The position numbers were made by a program, and so were the translations under genes. From Mycobacterium sp. NS-7484 (GTDB taxonomy: Bacteria > Actinomycetota > Actinomycetes > Mycobacteriales > Mycobacteriaceae): DNA of 35,119 nt. Positions 8,556 through 18,354 of the stretch are shown in pieces. The notes under the pieces are model-generated. The model saw nothing but the letters and a program-made list of their open reading frames with translations. It made no database searches and was not told the origin of the DNA. Position 1 is the stretch's first letter; each line of letters begins with the position of its first letter. The DNA lies in NCBI RefSeq assembly GCF_001953975.1, contig NZ_MBEJ01000052.1:1-35119 (forward strand). The letters are read 5' to 3'.

Positions 8556-8590
8556 CAACACCCCGCGGGCCTCGGGCGCGCGGGGTGCTG
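8556..8590 (+). terminator. Probable terminator hairpin after katG
   Basis: A stem pairs caccccgcg at 8559-8567 with cgcggggtg at 8579-8587 over an 11-nt loop, with two more pairs beyond one mismatch. It starts about 22 bp after the katG stop and is followed by tcgttt, a weak T-run typical of mycobacterial terminators. Confidence 0.6.
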
Positions 8591-8638
8591 TCGTTTCGGG
8601 CCCGCTGCCGGCATCCGCCGCGCGTTTCGGACGGGTAC

Positions 8639-8943
8639 CCGATGTGCCCGACTATTAGCGACAACTCAGCGACAATCGCCACACGGACAACCCGCGCCTC
8701 ACCAAACCCATTGTCGCTGATGATATTTGACACTCTGGGCTCATTGGCCTCTTGAACATCACCAGTCCAACGTCCGCATGCGAGCGACTGTGTCGCTGAT
8801 AGCTGGACAGGCCCAATTCTGCGACAGATGAGGAAATAAGAGCCTCAACTGACGTAAGTAAACACCGAGGTCGGGGCGAACGGTGCCTATGGTGCTCAAG
8901 TGGCGATTGTCGCTGAGTTGTCGCTAATAGTCGGGCACCTCGG
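8639..8943. mobile_element. 305-bp MITE-like element with 44-bp inverted repeats, no coding capacity
   Basis: Positions 8639-8682 and 8900-8943 are reverse complements over 44 bp with one mismatch (8643/8939). The inner 39 bp (8644-8682 and 8900-8938) are perfect. Each arm contains two direct copies of AGCGACAA spaced 11 bp apart. The 217-bp interior is less GC-rich and has no gene I can support; its short open frames are mirror images of each other through the repeat. This architecture resembles a miniature inverted-repeat transposable element or an IS remnant. I could not see a clear target-site duplication, so insertion is inferred rather than shown. Confidence 0.6.
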
Positions 8944-9095
8944 CCCCCATCCGATTTCCGCGACACGCCGAAGGTGCATCGCGCCCCGGAACCATCGACC
9001 CGAGGCAATCGCCTCGAGATCTTGTGCAGAGATGTTCTGCCGAGGTCGCACGGTACCCTCGTCACGATGTCCCCCGAGGCTTGGAGCTGCGCTAG
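8944..9095. other. Leader/promoter region of the dprE2-aftA-emb cluster
   Basis: These 152 bp lie between the inverted-repeat element and dprE2. They should carry the main promoter of the downstream genes unless transcription enters from further upstream. TACCCT near 9054-9059 fits TANNNT loosely, but no paired -35 is clear. GGAG at 9083-9086 is the dprE2 ribosome site. No gene is seen. Confidence 0.35.
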
Positions 9096-9860
9096 ATGGT
9101 GTTCGACGCCGTAGGTAATCCCCAGACGATTCTGCTGCTCGGCGGCACCTCAGAGATCGGGCTCGCGATCTGTGAGCGCTATTTGCGCGACGCATCCGCC
9201 CGCATCGTGCTGGCCGCGCTGCCCGGCGACCCGGGACGCGACGACGCGGTGGCCCAGCTGCGCAACGCCGGCGCCAGCGCGGTGGAGGTCATCGACTTCG
9301 ACGCGCTCGACACCGCCAGCCACCCCGACGTGATCGACAAGGCCTTCGCCGCCGGTGATGTCGATGTGGCGATCGTCGCATTCGGCCTGCTCGGCGATGC
9401 CGAGGAACTGTGGCAGAACCAGCGCAAAGCCGTTCAGATCGCCGAGATCAATTACACCGCAGCGGTTTCCGTCGGTGTGCTGGTCGGCGAGAAGATGCGC
9501 GCCCAGGGCTACGGCCAGATCATCGCGATGAGCTCGGCCGCCGGCGAGCGCGTGCGCCGGTCCAACTTCGTCTACGGCTCCACCAAGGCCGGGCTCGACG
9601 GCTTCTACCTCGGCCTCGGCGAGGCGCTCCGCGAATTCGGGGTGAAGGTGCTGGTGATCCGGCCCGGGCAGGTGCGCACCCGGATGAGCGCCCACGTCAA
9701 GGAAGCCCCGCTGACCGTCGACAAGGAATACGTCGCCGAGCTGGCGGTCACCGCGTCGGCCAAGGGCAAGGAGCTGGTCTGGGCGCCGGGGGCGTTCCGC
9801 TACGTGATGATGGTGTTGCGGCATATCCCGCGGTCCATCTTCCGCAAGCTCCCCATCTGA
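9096..9860 (+). CDS. dprE2: Decaprenylphosphoryl-2-keto-D-erythro-pentose reductase DprE2
   Basis: Short-chain dehydrogenase that reduces the DprE1 keto product to decaprenylphosphoryl arabinose using NADH. At 254 residues it is exactly the length of Rv3791 and nearly identical in several long stretches. The nucleotide-binding glycine motif G-G-T-S-E-I-G is at 16-22, the catalytic serine region M-S-S-A-A-G at 145-150, and the Y-x3-K pair is Tyr160/Lys164 in V-Y-G-S-T-K. The C-terminus R-S-I-F-R-K-L-P-I is family-typical. ATG 9096 follows GGAG at a 9-nt spacing. Its stop overlaps the aftA start (TGATG), implying translational coupling. Confidence 0.97.
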   Translation: MVFDAVGNPQTILLLGGTSEIGLAICERYLRDASARIVLAALPGDPGRDDAVAQLRNAGASAVEVIDFDALDTASHPDVIDKAFAAGDVDVAIVAFGLLGDAEELWQNQRKAVQIAEINYTAAVSVGVLVGEKMRAQGYGQIIAMSSAAGERVRRSNFVYGSTKAGLDGFYLGLGEALREFGVKVLVIRPGQVRTRMSAHVKEAPLTVDKEYVAELAVTASAKGKELVWAPGAFRYVMMVLRHIPRSIFRKLPI

Positions 9861-11734
9861 TGCAGGCGGTCCGCTCAGCCAGGGTGGCCGGACACATGGT
9901 GATCGCCCTGCTGCTCGCCTCGGCCGTGGCCGGGGTGTCGATCGCGGCGATCGCCCAGGTCCAATGGCCGGCCTACAACACGTCCAACCAACTCCATGCG
10001 CTCACCACGGTCGGCCAAGTCGGCTCGCTGGCCGGCATCTTCGCCGCCGGACTGATCTGGCGCCGCGGCCGCCGCACCCTGGCCCGGCTGGCTGCCCTGG
10101 TCTTCCTGTCGGCGTTCTCGGTGGTCACCTTGGCCATGCCGCTGGGCGCCACGAAGCTGTACCTGTTCGGGGTCTCGGTCGACCAGCAGTTCCGCACCGA
10201 ATACCTGACCCGGCTGGCCGACACGCCCGGCCTGCACGACATGACCTACTTCGGGCTGCCGCCCTTCTATCCGGCGGGCTGGTTCTGGATGGGCGGTCGC
10301 ATCGCCGCGGCCACCGGAACCCCGGCCTGGGAGATGTTCAAACCGTGGTCGATCGTGTCGATCACCATCGCGGTGGCCCTGGCATTCGTCTTGTGGGCGA
10401 GCATGATTCGCTTCGAGTACGCGCTGGTGGTCACCACGGCGAGCACCGCGGCCATGCTGGCCTACGCCTCCACCGAGCCCTACGCCGCGATCATCACGGT
10501 GCTGTTGCCTCCGGTGTTCGTGCTGGCGTGGTCCGGGTTGCGGGGCGGGGCCAGACACGGCGGCTGGGCCGCCGTCATCGGCGTCGGGATCTTCCTTGGC
10601 TTTGCCGCCCTGTTCTACACGCTGCTGCTCGCCTACTGCGCGTTCACGCTGGCCCTGATGGCCTTCGTGCTCGCCGTCGTTCGCCGCAGCATCGACCCAC
10701 TGCTGCGGCTGGCCGTGATCGCGGTGATCTCCGGACTGATCGCCCTGATCACCTGGGGCCCCTACCTGCTGGCCGCGCTGCGCGGTGAACCCGCCGAGAA
10801 GGGCACCGCCCAGCACTATCTGCCCGACGCCGGCGCCCAGCTGACCTTCCCGATGCTGAGCTTCACGCTGCTCGGCGCGTTGTGCATGCTCGGCACCTTG
10901 TGGCTGGTGGTCCGCGCGCGCTCGTCGACGCGCGCTACCGCCCTGGCCATCGCGGTGCTCGCGGTCTATGCGTGGTCGCTGCTGTCGATGCTGACCACCC
11001 TGGCCGGCACGACCCTGTTGTCGTTCCGGCTGCAGCCGACGCTGACCGTGCTGCTCACCACCGCGGGCGCGTTCGGATTCATCGAAGCAACACAGGCGAT
11101 CGCGCGGCGTTACCAGCCGGACACCGGGCGCCGCGTCGTCACCGCCGCCGCAGCCATCGGCGTCATCGGCGCCGTCACGTTCAGCCAGGACATCCCGGAC
11201 GTGTTGCGCCCTGACATCAACGTGGCCTACACCGACACCGACGGCACCGGGCAGCGCGCCGACCGCAGACCTCCCGGCGCTGAGCGTTACTACCGGGAGA
11301 TCGACGCCAAGATCACCGAGATCACCGGGGTGCCGCGCAACCAGACCGTGGTGCTGACCGCCGACTACAGCTTCCTGTCCTTCTATCCGTACTACGGCTT
11401 CCAGGGTCTGACGTCGCACTACGCCAACCCGCTGGCCGAGTTCGACAAGCGCGCCAAGGCCATCGAGAGCTGGGCGACACTGACCAAGGCCGACGACTTC
11501 GTGAAAGCGCTCGATGAATTGCCCTGGAAAGCGCCGACCGTATTCCTGATGCGCCACGGCGCGAACGACACCTACACCCTGCGGCTGGCCTCGGACGTGT
11601 ACCCCAACCAACCCAACGTGCGCCGCTACCACGTCGCGCTGGACGCGGCACTGTTCGACGACCCACGCTTCGAGGTGAGCGACATCGGCCCCTTCGTCCT
11701 GGCGATCAGAAAGCCGACTCCCGATGGCGATTAA
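9860..11734 (+). CDS. aftA: Galactan 5-O-arabinofuranosyltransferase AftA
   Basis: Integral membrane GT-C glycosyltransferase that transfers the first arabinofuranose from decaprenylphosphoryl arabinose to the galactan of arabinogalactan. The 624-residue protein aligns with Rv3792 (about 643 aa): a polytopic N-terminal half with many hydrophobic segments and an extracytoplasmic C-terminal domain. The conserved loop [14 protein letters not shown] at about 102-115 includes Asp108, a candidate catalytic acid in the first large external loop (inference). C-terminal landmarks are [11 protein letters not shown] and [15 protein letters not shown] 9860 overlaps the dprE2 stop by one base. The N-terminus is shorter than in M. 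tuberculosis. Confidence 0.95.
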   Translation: MQAVRSARVAGHMVIALLLASAVAGVSIAAIAQVQWPAYNTSNQLHALTTVGQVGSLAGIFAAGLIWRRGRRTLARLAALVFLSAFSVVTLAMPLGATKLYLFGVSVDQQFRTEYLTRLADTPGLHDMTYFGLPPFYPAGWFWMGGRIAAATGTPAWEMFKPWSIVSITIAVALAFVLWASMIRFEYALVVTTASTAAMLAYASTEPYAAIITVLLPPVFVLAWSGLRGGARHGGWAAVIGVGIFLGFAALFYTLLLAYCAFTLALMAFVLAVVRRSIDPLLRLAVIAVISGLIALITWGPYLLAALRGEPAEKGTAQHYLPDAGAQLTFPMLSFTLLGALCMLGTLWLVVRARSSTRATALAIAVLAVYAWSLLSMLTTLAGTTLLSFRLQPTLTVLLTTAGAFGFIEATQAIARRYQPDTGRRVVTAAAAIGVIGAVTFSQDIPDVLRPDINVAYTDTDGTGQRADRRPPGAERYYREIDAKITEITGVPRNQTVVLTADYSFLSFYPYYGFQGLTSHYANPLAEFDKRAKAIESWATLTKADDFVKALDELPWKAPTVFLMRHGANDTYTLRLASDVYPNQPNVRRYHVALDAALFDDPRFEVSDIGPFVLAIRKPTPDGD

Positions 11735-11753
11735 TTCCGGCGCGGACACGCCG

Positions 11754-11759
11754 ATAGCA
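11754..11759 (+). promoter_or_regulatory. Candidate -10 element (TAGCAT) upstream of embC
   Basis: TAGCAT fits TANNNT and lies nine bases before GTG 11769. A near-leaderless embC transcript could start here in addition to read-through from aftA. No -35 is evident. Confidence 0.3.
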
Positions 11760-11768
11760 TCAGAGCCC

Positions 11769-14700
11769 GTGACGGGAGCGCAGGAAACCGCAGGCAGCAA
11801 CCACCGGACTGCGCGGCTCATCGCGATCGTCGCCGGGTTGCTCGGCGTGCTGATGGCAGTGGCAACACCGTTGTTGCCGATCAAACAGACCACCGCAGAA
11901 CTGAATTGGCCGCAGAACGGCACCTGGCAGAGCGTCAACGCGCCGCTGATCGGATACGTCGCCACCGACCTGACCATCACGGTGCCGTGCCAGGCCGCCG
12001 CCGGACTGGCCGGGCCCGACAACCTGCAAAACCGCAGTCGCACGGTCCTCCTCTCCACGGTGCCCAAGCAGGCACCCAAGGCCGTCGACCGCGGTCTGCT
12101 GATCGAGCGGGTCAACAACGACCTGCTGGTCATCGTGCGCAACACCCCGGTGGTCAGCGCCCCGCTGGATCAGGTGCTCAGCCCGGCCTGCCAGTACCTG
12201 ACCTTCACCGCACGCGCCGACAAGGTGACCGGTGAGTTCGTCGGGCTCACCCAGGCCGCCGCCGACGACACCGCCGATGACCCCGACGCCCCGTTGCGCG
12301 GGGAACGCGGCGGGTACGACTTCCGCCCGCAGATCGTCGGCGTCTTCACCGACCTGTCCGGCCCCACACCCGAGGGCCTGAAGTTCTCGGCCACCATCGA
12401 CTCGCGCTACAGCAGCGCCCCGACGCTGCTCAAGCTGCTGGCGATGATCATCGGGGTGGCGATGACCGTCATCGCGCTGGGCGCCCTGCACGTACTCGAC
12501 AAAGCCGACGGGGTTCGGCACCGCCGCTTCCTGCCGCCGCGCTGGTGGTCGATGACACCGCTGGACGGACTGGTCACCGCCGTCCTGGTGTGGTGGCACT
12601 TCGTCGGGGCCAACACCTCCGACGACGGCTACATCCTGACCATGGCCCGGGTGTCCGAGCACGCCGGCTACATGGCCAATTACTACCGCTGGTTCGGCAC
12701 CCCGGAGGCCCCGTTCGGCTGGTATTACGACCTGCTGGCACTGTGGGCGCACGTCTCCACCGCGAGCATCTGGCTGCGGCTGCCCACGCTGGTGATGGCG
12801 CTGGCCTGCTGGTGGGTGATCAGTCGCGAGGTGCTGCCCCGCTTGGGCCACGCCGTCAAGACCAACCGCGCCGCCGCCTGGACCGCCGCGGGCATGTTCC
12901 TGGCGTTCTGGCTGCCGCTCAACAACGGCCTGCGCCCCGAACCCATCATCGCCCTGGGCATCCTGCTGACCTGGTGTTCGGTGGAGCGTGGCGTGGCCAC
13001 CAACCGCATGCTCCCGGTGGCCGTCGCGATCATCATCGGCGCGCTGACCCTGTTCTCCGGGCCCACCGGCATCGCCGCCGTCGGCGCGCTGCTGGTGGCC
13101 GTGGGGCCGCTGAAAACCATTGTGGCCCGGCATACCTCACGCTTCGGCCACATGGCCCTGCTGGCGCCGATCCTGGCCGCCTGCACCGTGACGATCATCC
13201 TGATCTTCCGCGACCAGACGCTGGCCGGTGAGATCCAGGCCAGCTCCTTCAAGTCCACCGTCGGCCCCAGCCTGGCCTGGTTCGACGAGCACATCCGTTA
13301 TTCGCGCCTGTTCACCTCCAGCCCCGACGGTTCCGTGGCGCGACGCTTCGCGGTGCTGACCCTGCTGGTGGCGCTGGCGGTGTCGGTGGCGATGACGCTG
13401 CGCAAGGGCCGCATCCCCGGCACTGCCGCCGGCCCGAGTCGGCGCATCATCGGCATCACGATCATCTCGTTCCTGGCGATGATGTTCACCCCGACCAAAT
13501 GGACTCACCACTTCGGTGTGTTCGCCGGGCTGGCCGGCTCCCTGGGTGCACTCGCCGCCGTCGCGGTGACCGCGGCGGCGATGAAGTCCCGACGCAACCG
13601 GTCGATGTTCGCCGCGCTCGTGCTGTTCGTGATGGCGCTGTCGTTCGCCACCGTCAACGGCTGGTGGTACGTCTCCAACTTCGGTGTGCCGTGGTCGAAT
13701 TCGTTCCCCGAATGGCACTTCGGGTTCACCACCATGCTGCTGGGCCTCTCCGTGCTGGCCCTGCTGGCGGCGGCCTGGTTCCACTTCAGCGGTCGTGACA
13801 AGTCGCCGGACCCCACGCGCCGCTGGCAACGGATGGTGCAGTCACCGCTGGCCATCGCGGCGTGGGTGCTGGTGATGTTCGAGGTGGTGTCACTGACCTT
13901 GGCGATGACCGACCAATACCCGGCCTGGTCGGTCGGCCGCTCCAACCTGGAGGCGCTCACCGGCAAGACCTGCGGGCTGGCCAGCGACGTGATGGTCGAG
14001 GAGAACGCCAACGCCGGCATGTTGGCCCCCATCAGCGAGCCGCCCGGTCAAGCGCTCGGCGCGGTCACCGCACAGGGATTCGGCCCGAACGGCATTCCTT
14101 CGGACGTCTCGGCCGACCCGGTGATGGAGCAGCCCGGCTCGGACAACTTCGCCGACAGCGACTCCGGCACCGTCACGGGCAGCGAGGTGGGCACCGAAGG
14201 CGGCACCACCGCGGCCGCCGGCGTCAACGGATCACGCGCCCGGCTGCCCTACGGACTCGACCCCGCCACCACCCCGGTGCTCGGCAGCTGGCGGGCCGGC
14301 ACCCAGCAGCCCGCCATCATGCGCTCGGCCTGGTACCGGCTCCCTGACCGCGACAAGGCCGGCCCGCTGCTGGTGGTCTCGGCCGCCGGCCGCTTCGATC
14401 CGGGCGAGGTCGTGGTGCAGTACGCCACCGACGAGCAGGCCGCGGAGAACAAGCCGGGCGGCGGCATCGGATTTGCCGACGTGGGCGCCGCCCCGGCCTG
14501 GCGCAACCTGCGGGCCCCGATGGCGGCCATCCCGCGGGAGGCCACCCAGATCCGGTTGGTCGCCTCCGACGACGACCTGGCTCCCCAGCACTGGATCGCG
14601 GTGACCCCGCCGCGCATCCCGCAGCTGCGGACCCTGCAGGAGGTCGTCGGCTCGTCCGACCCCGTGCTGCTGGACTGGCTGGTGGGCCTGGCGTTCCCGT

Positions 14701-15008
14701 GCCAGCGGCCGTTCGGCCACCAGTACGGCGTCACCGAGGTGCCCAAGTGGCGGATCCTGCCGGACCGCTTCGGCGCCGAGGCCAACTCCCCGGTGATGGA
14801 CTACCTGGGCGGCGGCCCGCTGGGCATCTCCGAACTGTTGCTGCGGCCGTCGAGCGTGCCGACCTATCTGCGCGACGACTGGTTCCGGGACTGGGGATCG
14901 TTGCAACGGCTCACACCGTGGTATCCCGACGCCGGACCCGCCCGTCTGGACCTGGGCACCGCGATCCGCAGTGGACTGTGGAGCCCGGCTCCGCTGCGAC
15001 ACAGTTAG
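11769..15008 (+). CDS. embC: Arabinosyltransferase EmbC
   Basis: Membrane GT-C arabinosyltransferase that extends the arabinan of lipoarabinomannan using decaprenylphosphoryl arabinose. It shows the Emb layout: a first membrane helix (R-L-I-A-I-V-A-G-L-L-G), an external N-terminal jellyroll, a polytopic core with the catalytic D-D-G-Y-I-L-T-M-A-R loop (first Asp about residue 285 from this start), and a large C-terminal carbohydrate-binding region (F-P-C-Q-R-P-F-G-H-Q-Y-G-V). It matches EmbC rather than EmbA or EmbB in D-R-F-G-A-E-A-N-S-P-V-M-D and L-W-S-P-A-P-L-R. I prefer GTG 11769 (V-T-G-A-Q-E), which agrees with the M. smegmatis N-terminus as I remember it. ATG 11724, overlapping aftA by 11 bp, is the alternative and gives 1094 aa. 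Confidence 0.95.
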   Translation: MTGAQETAGSNHRTARLIAIVAGLLGVLMAVATPLLPIKQTTAELNWPQNGTWQSVNAPLIGYVATDLTITVPCQAAAGLAGPDNLQNRSRTVLLSTVPKQAPKAVDRGLLIERVNNDLLVIVRNTPVVSAPLDQVLSPACQYLTFTARADKVTGEFVGLTQAAADDTADDPDAPLRGERGGYDFRPQIVGVFTDLSGPTPEGLKFSATIDSRYSSAPTLLKLLAMIIGVAMTVIALGALHVLDKADGVRHRRFLPPRWWSMTPLDGLVTAVLVWWHFVGANTSDDGYILTMARVSEHAGYMANYYRWFGTPEAPFGWYYDLLALWAHVSTASIWLRLPTLVMALACWWVISREVLPRLGHAVKTNRAAAWTAAGMFLAFWLPLNNGLRPEPIIALGILLTWCSVERGVATNRMLPVAVAIIIGALTLFSGPTGIAAVGALLVAVGPLKTIVARHTSRFGHMALLAPILAACTVTIILIFRDQTLAGEIQASSFKSTVGPSLAWFDEHIRYSRLFTSSPDGSVARRFAVLTLLVALAVSVAMTLRKGRIPGTAAGPSRRIIGITIISFLAMMFTPTKWTHHFGVFAGLAGSLGALAAVAVTAAAMKSRRNRSMFAALVLFVMALSFATVNGWWYVSNFGVPWSNSFPEWHFGFTTMLLGLSVLALLAAAWFHFSGRDKSPDPTRRWQRMVQSPLAIAAWVLVMFEVVSLTLAMTDQYPAWSVGRSNLEALTGKTCGLASDVMVEENANAGMLAPISEPPGQALGAVTAQGFGPNGIPSDVSADPVMEQPGSDNFADSDSGTVTGSEVGTEGGTTAAAGVNGSRARLPYGLDPATTPVLGSWRAGTQQPAIMRSAWYRLPDRDKAGPLLVVSAAGRFDPGEVVVQYATDEQAAENKPGGGIGFADVGAAPAWRNLRAPMAAIPREATQIRLVASDDDLAPQHWIAVTPPRIPQLRTLQEVVGSSDPVLLDWLVGLAFPCQRPFGHQYGVTEVPKWRILPDRFGAEANSPVMDYLGGGPLGISELLLRPSSVPTYLRDDWFRDWGSLQRLTPWYPDAGPARLDLGTAIRSGLWSPAPLRHS

Positions 15009-15071
15009 GACACAGCTGGGACAACACTGCTGAGCCCGCGGTAGGGCAAAAGGGCGTTCACATACGGGTCG

Positions 15072-15079
15072 CATAACAT
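15072..15079 (+). promoter_or_regulatory. Candidate embA promoter -10 in the embC-embA gap
   Basis: The 79-bp gap holds cataacat. TAACAT at 15074-15079 fits TANNNT and ends eight bases before GTG 15088. In M. tuberculosis the embA upstream region is a known promoter, bound by EmbR and mutated in ethambutol-resistant strains. Equivalence here is inferred, and no -35 stands out. Confidence 0.4.
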
Positions 15080-15087
15080 CGAGCCTC

Positions 15088-18000
15088 GTGCCTTCCGATG
15101 AACCAACCGACCGTGTTGTGAGCATCGCACGCCTGATCGCCGTCATCGCGGGCATCGCGGGCGTGGTGCTGTGTGCCCTGGTGCCACTGCTGCCCGTCAA
15201 GCAGACCACCGCGACCATCCAGTGGCCGCAGGGCACCGACGCCGAAGGCAACATCACCGCGGTGACGGCCCCGCTGGTGTCGGGTGCGCCGCTGTCGCTC
15301 GACGTCTCCATCCCCTGCACCGCGATCGCGACCCTGCCCGCCGCGGGCGGTCTGGTGTTCTCCACCATCCCGCCGGGCGGCATCGACGCCAGCCGCAACG
15401 GCCTGTTCGTGCGGGCCAACGCCGACACCGTGGTGGTCGCCTTCCGCGACTCGGTGGCCGCCGTGGCCCCCCGCGACGCGATCGCCGCCGGCGGCTGCAG
15501 CGCCCTGCACGTGTGGGCCAACCTTGGCGGTGTCGGCGCCGACTTCATCGGCATCCCCGGTGCCACCGGCACCGCGGCCGTCGAGAAGAAGCCTCAGGTC
15601 GCCGGTCTGTTCACCGATCTGAAGGTGGCGCCGCAGCCCGGGTTGAGCGCCCGCGTCGACGTCGACACCCGCTTCATCACCTCACCGACCCCGCTCAAGC
15701 TGCTGGTCATGGCCCTCGGCGTGCTGTGCGTGGTGGCCTCGATCGTGGCGCTGGCCGTGTTGGACCGCCGCAGCACCCATCGCGTGCGCGGCGCGTGGCG
15801 ACGGTTCGTCAAGGTCCCGGTCGCCACCTGGATCGCCGACATCGGCGTCATCGGCGGCCTGGTGCTGTGGCACCTGATCGGCGCCATCTCCTCGGACGAC
15901 GGCTACAACCTGACCATCGCGCGGGTGTCGGCCGACGCCGGCTACACCGCCAACTACTTCCGTTACTTCGGCGCCACCGAGGCCCCGTTCGACTGGTATC
16001 AGTCCGTGCTGGCCCACTTCGCCTCGATCAGCACCGCGAGCGTGTGGATGCGGGTGCCGGCAACGCTGGCCGCCATCGGCACCTGGTTGCTCTTGAGCCG
16101 TTGGGTGCTGCCCCGGCTCGGCCGCCGCGTCGCCCTCAACCGGGTCACGATGTGGACCGCGGGCGCGGTGTTCCTGGCCGCCTGGCTGCCGTTCAACAAC
16201 GGCCTGCGCCCCGAACCGCTGATCGCCTTCGGTGTGCTCGCGGTGTGGGCGCTCGTGGAAAATACGATCGCCACCCGCCGCCTGTGGCCCACCTGTCTGG
16301 CCATCATCGTCGCGGCCTTCAGCGTCACCCTGGCCCCGCAGGGCCTGATCGCGCTGGCGCCCCTGCTGATCGGGGCCCGGTCGGTGCTCGCGGTGATTCG
16401 CAGCCGATGCATCGGCCTGCCCGCACTGGCGACCCTGGCCGGCTCGGCCGCCCTGGTATTCGTCGTGGTGTTCCGGGACCAGACGCTGGCCACCGTCGCG
16501 GAATCGGCCCGGATCAAGTACACCGTCGGCCCGACCATCTCCTGGTACCAGGAGTTCCTGCGCTACTACTTCCTGACCGTCGAAGATTCGGTGGACTCCT
16601 CGCTGACCCGGCGGTTCGCCGTGCTGATCATGCTGCTGTGCCTGTTCGGCATGATCGCGGTGCTGCTGCGCAAGGGCCTGGTCCCCGGGCTGGCCAGCGG
16701 GCCGGTGTGGCGTCTGCTCGGCACCACCGCCGCGGGCCTGCTGCTGCTCACCTTCACCCCGACCAAGTGGGCCGTACAGTTCGGTGCCTTCGCCGGGTTG
16801 GCCGGTGCGCTGGGCGCGGTCACGGCGTTCGCCTTCGCGCTGGTGGGCCTGCACAGCCGACGCAACCTCGCGCTCTACGTCACCGCGCTGCTGTTCGTCC
16901 TGGCCTGGGCCACCTCCGGCACCAACGGCTGGTTCTACATCGGCAACTACGGGGTGCCGTGGTTCGACCGTCAACCGGTGATCGTCGGCCAACCCGTCAC
17001 CACGCTGTTCCTGTTCCTGGCGATCGTCACCGCGGTGCTGGCCGGCTGGCTGCACTTCCGCATCGACTACGCCGGGCACACCGAAGTGGCCAACACCCGG
17101 CGCAACCGGGTCCTGGCCTCCACCCCGCTGCTCGTGGTCGCCGTCATCATGGTGGTGCTCGAGGTCGGGTCGATGGCCAAGGGCTTCGTCCAGCGCTATC
17201 CCGTCTACACCACCGCGGCGGCCAACGTGCGCGCGCTGAGCTCGGGGCTGTCGGCGGACAGCTGCGCCATGGCCGACGACGTGCTCGTCGAGGCCGATAC
17301 GAATGCCGGGATGCTGAAACCGGTTCCGGGTCAGACCTACGGCGAGTACGGGCCCCTGGGTGGGGCGAACCCGGTCGGGTTTACCCCCAACGGCATCAGT
17401 GACACCCTCGAGCCACCCAAGCCGGTGGTGGCCAACCCGGGCACCGTCAACTCCGACGGCTCGCCCAACAAACCCAACGTCGGCATCGCGTACGCCGCGG
17501 GCACCGGCGGCGGGTATGGACCCGTCGGCGTCAACGGCTCCCGGGTGTTCCTGCCGTTCGGCCTCGACCCCGCCCGCACCCCGGTGATGGGCAGCTACAA
17601 GGAAAACACCCTCGCGGCCAAGGCCACCTCGGCCTGGTACCAACTGCCGCCCCGCACCCCGGACCGCCCGCTGGTCACGGTCGCCGCAGCCGGCGCCATC
17701 TGGTACTACGACGAGGAACACGAGTTCCACTACGGCCAATCCCTGAAGTTGCAGTGGGGCGTGCACCGCCCCGACGGCAGCTTCGAGGCACTCAACTCGG
17801 TCCAGCCGATCGACGTGTTCGCCCAATACGCCTGGCGCAACCTGAGATTCCCGCTGGCCTGGGCGCCGCCGGAGGCCAACGTGGCCCGGATCGTCGCCGA
17901 CGATCCGAACCTGAGCGATGACCAGTGGTTCGGATTCACCCCGCCGCGGGTGCCGACCCTGCAGACCGCGCAGGAATTCCTCGGCTCACAGACCCCGGTG

Positions 18001-18354
18001 CTGATGGACATCGCGACCGCCGCGAACTTCCCCTGCCAGCGCCCCTTCTCCGAACACCTCGGCGTGGCCGAGCTGCCGGAATACCGCATCCTTCCCAACG
18101 TCAAGCAAGTGGTGGTGTCGTCGAACATGTGGCAGTCCGCCCAGAAGGGTGGCCCCTTCCTCTTCATCCAGGCACTGTTGCGCACGTCGACCATCCCGAC
18201 GTATCTACGTGACGACTGGTATCGAGACTGGGGTTCGATCGAGAAATACGACCCGGTGGTGCCGCCCGGCCAAGCGCCCGTCGCCAACATCGATGAAGGA
18301 ACTCAGCGAGTGTTCGGCTTCAGCCGGCCCGGACCGATCCGGGCCCTGCCATGA
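15088..18354 (+). CDS. embA: Arabinosyltransferase EmbA
   Basis: Works as a heterodimer with EmbB to form the branched terminal hexa-arabinofuranoside of arabinogalactan, where mycolates attach. The 1088-residue protein has the Emb architecture. Landmarks are the first helix with [15 protein letters not shown], the catalytic-type loop [12 protein letters not shown] with its first Asp at 270, [12 protein letters not shown] in the core, and the C-terminal region ending R-P-G-P-I-R-A-L-P as in M. tuberculosis EmbA. L-K-L-Q-W-G-V and [12 protein letters not shown] are EmbA-specific. The start is GTG 15088. Its stop overlaps the embB start by 4 bp (ATGA), consistent with coupled, stoichiometric translation. 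Confidence 0.96.
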   Translation: MPSDEPTDRVVSIARLIAVIAGIAGVVLCALVPLLPVKQTTATIQWPQGTDAEGNITAVTAPLVSGAPLSLDVSIPCTAIATLPAAGGLVFSTIPPGGIDASRNGLFVRANADTVVVAFRDSVAAVAPRDAIAAGGCSALHVWANLGGVGADFIGIPGATGTAAVEKKPQVAGLFTDLKVAPQPGLSARVDVDTRFITSPTPLKLLVMALGVLCVVASIVALAVLDRRSTHRVRGAWRRFVKVPVATWIADIGVIGGLVLWHLIGAISSDDGYNLTIARVSADAGYTANYFRYFGATEAPFDWYQSVLAHFASISTASVWMRVPATLAAIGTWLLLSRWVLPRLGRRVALNRVTMWTAGAVFLAAWLPFNNGLRPEPLIAFGVLAVWALVENTIATRRLWPTCLAIIVAAFSVTLAPQGLIALAPLLIGARSVLAVIRSRCIGLPALATLAGSAALVFVVVFRDQTLATVAESARIKYTVGPTISWYQEFLRYYFLTVEDSVDSSLTRRFAVLIMLLCLFGMIAVLLRKGLVPGLASGPVWRLLGTTAAGLLLLTFTPTKWAVQFGAFAGLAGALGAVTAFAFALVGLHSRRNLALYVTALLFVLAWATSGTNGWFYIGNYGVPWFDRQPVIVGQPVTTLFLFLAIVTAVLAGWLHFRIDYAGHTEVANTRRNRVLASTPLLVVAVIMVVLEVGSMAKGFVQRYPVYTTAAANVRALSSGLSADSCAMADDVLVEADTNAGMLKPVPGQTYGEYGPLGGANPVGFTPNGISDTLEPPKPVVANPGTVNSDGSPNKPNVGIAYAAGTGGGYGPVGVNGSRVFLPFGLDPARTPVMGSYKENTLAAKATSAWYQLPPRTPDRPLVTVAAAGAIWYYDEEHEFHYGQSLKLQWGVHRPDGSFEALNSVQPIDVFAQYAWRNLRFPLAWAPPEANVARIVADDPNLSDDQWFGFTPPRVPTLQTAQEFLGSQTPVLMDIATAANFPCQRPFSEHLGVAELPEYRILPNVKQVVVSSNMWQSAQKGGPFLFIQALLRTSTIPTYLRDDWYRDWGSIEKYDPVVPPGQAPVANIDEGTQRVFGFSRPGPIRALP

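Noticed and set aside
5820..8561. A 913-codon minus-strand open frame opposite furA-katG
   Set aside because: It is an antisense shadow: the plus strand encodes complete FurA and KatG with all catalytic residues and a fitting promoter.
8655..9065. Minus-strand open frame of 136 codons across the inverted-repeat element
   Set aside because: It has no recognisable motif, no ribosome site, and it reads through both the repeat arm and the dprE2 upstream region. The mirrored peptides on the two arms are a product of the inverted repeat.
11724..11768. Fifteen-codon N-terminal extension of EmbC from ATG 11724
   Set aside because: Not excluded, but GTG 11769 agrees better with the known N-terminus of related EmbC and has a -10-like element upstream. 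The ATG is kept as an alternative in the embC entry.
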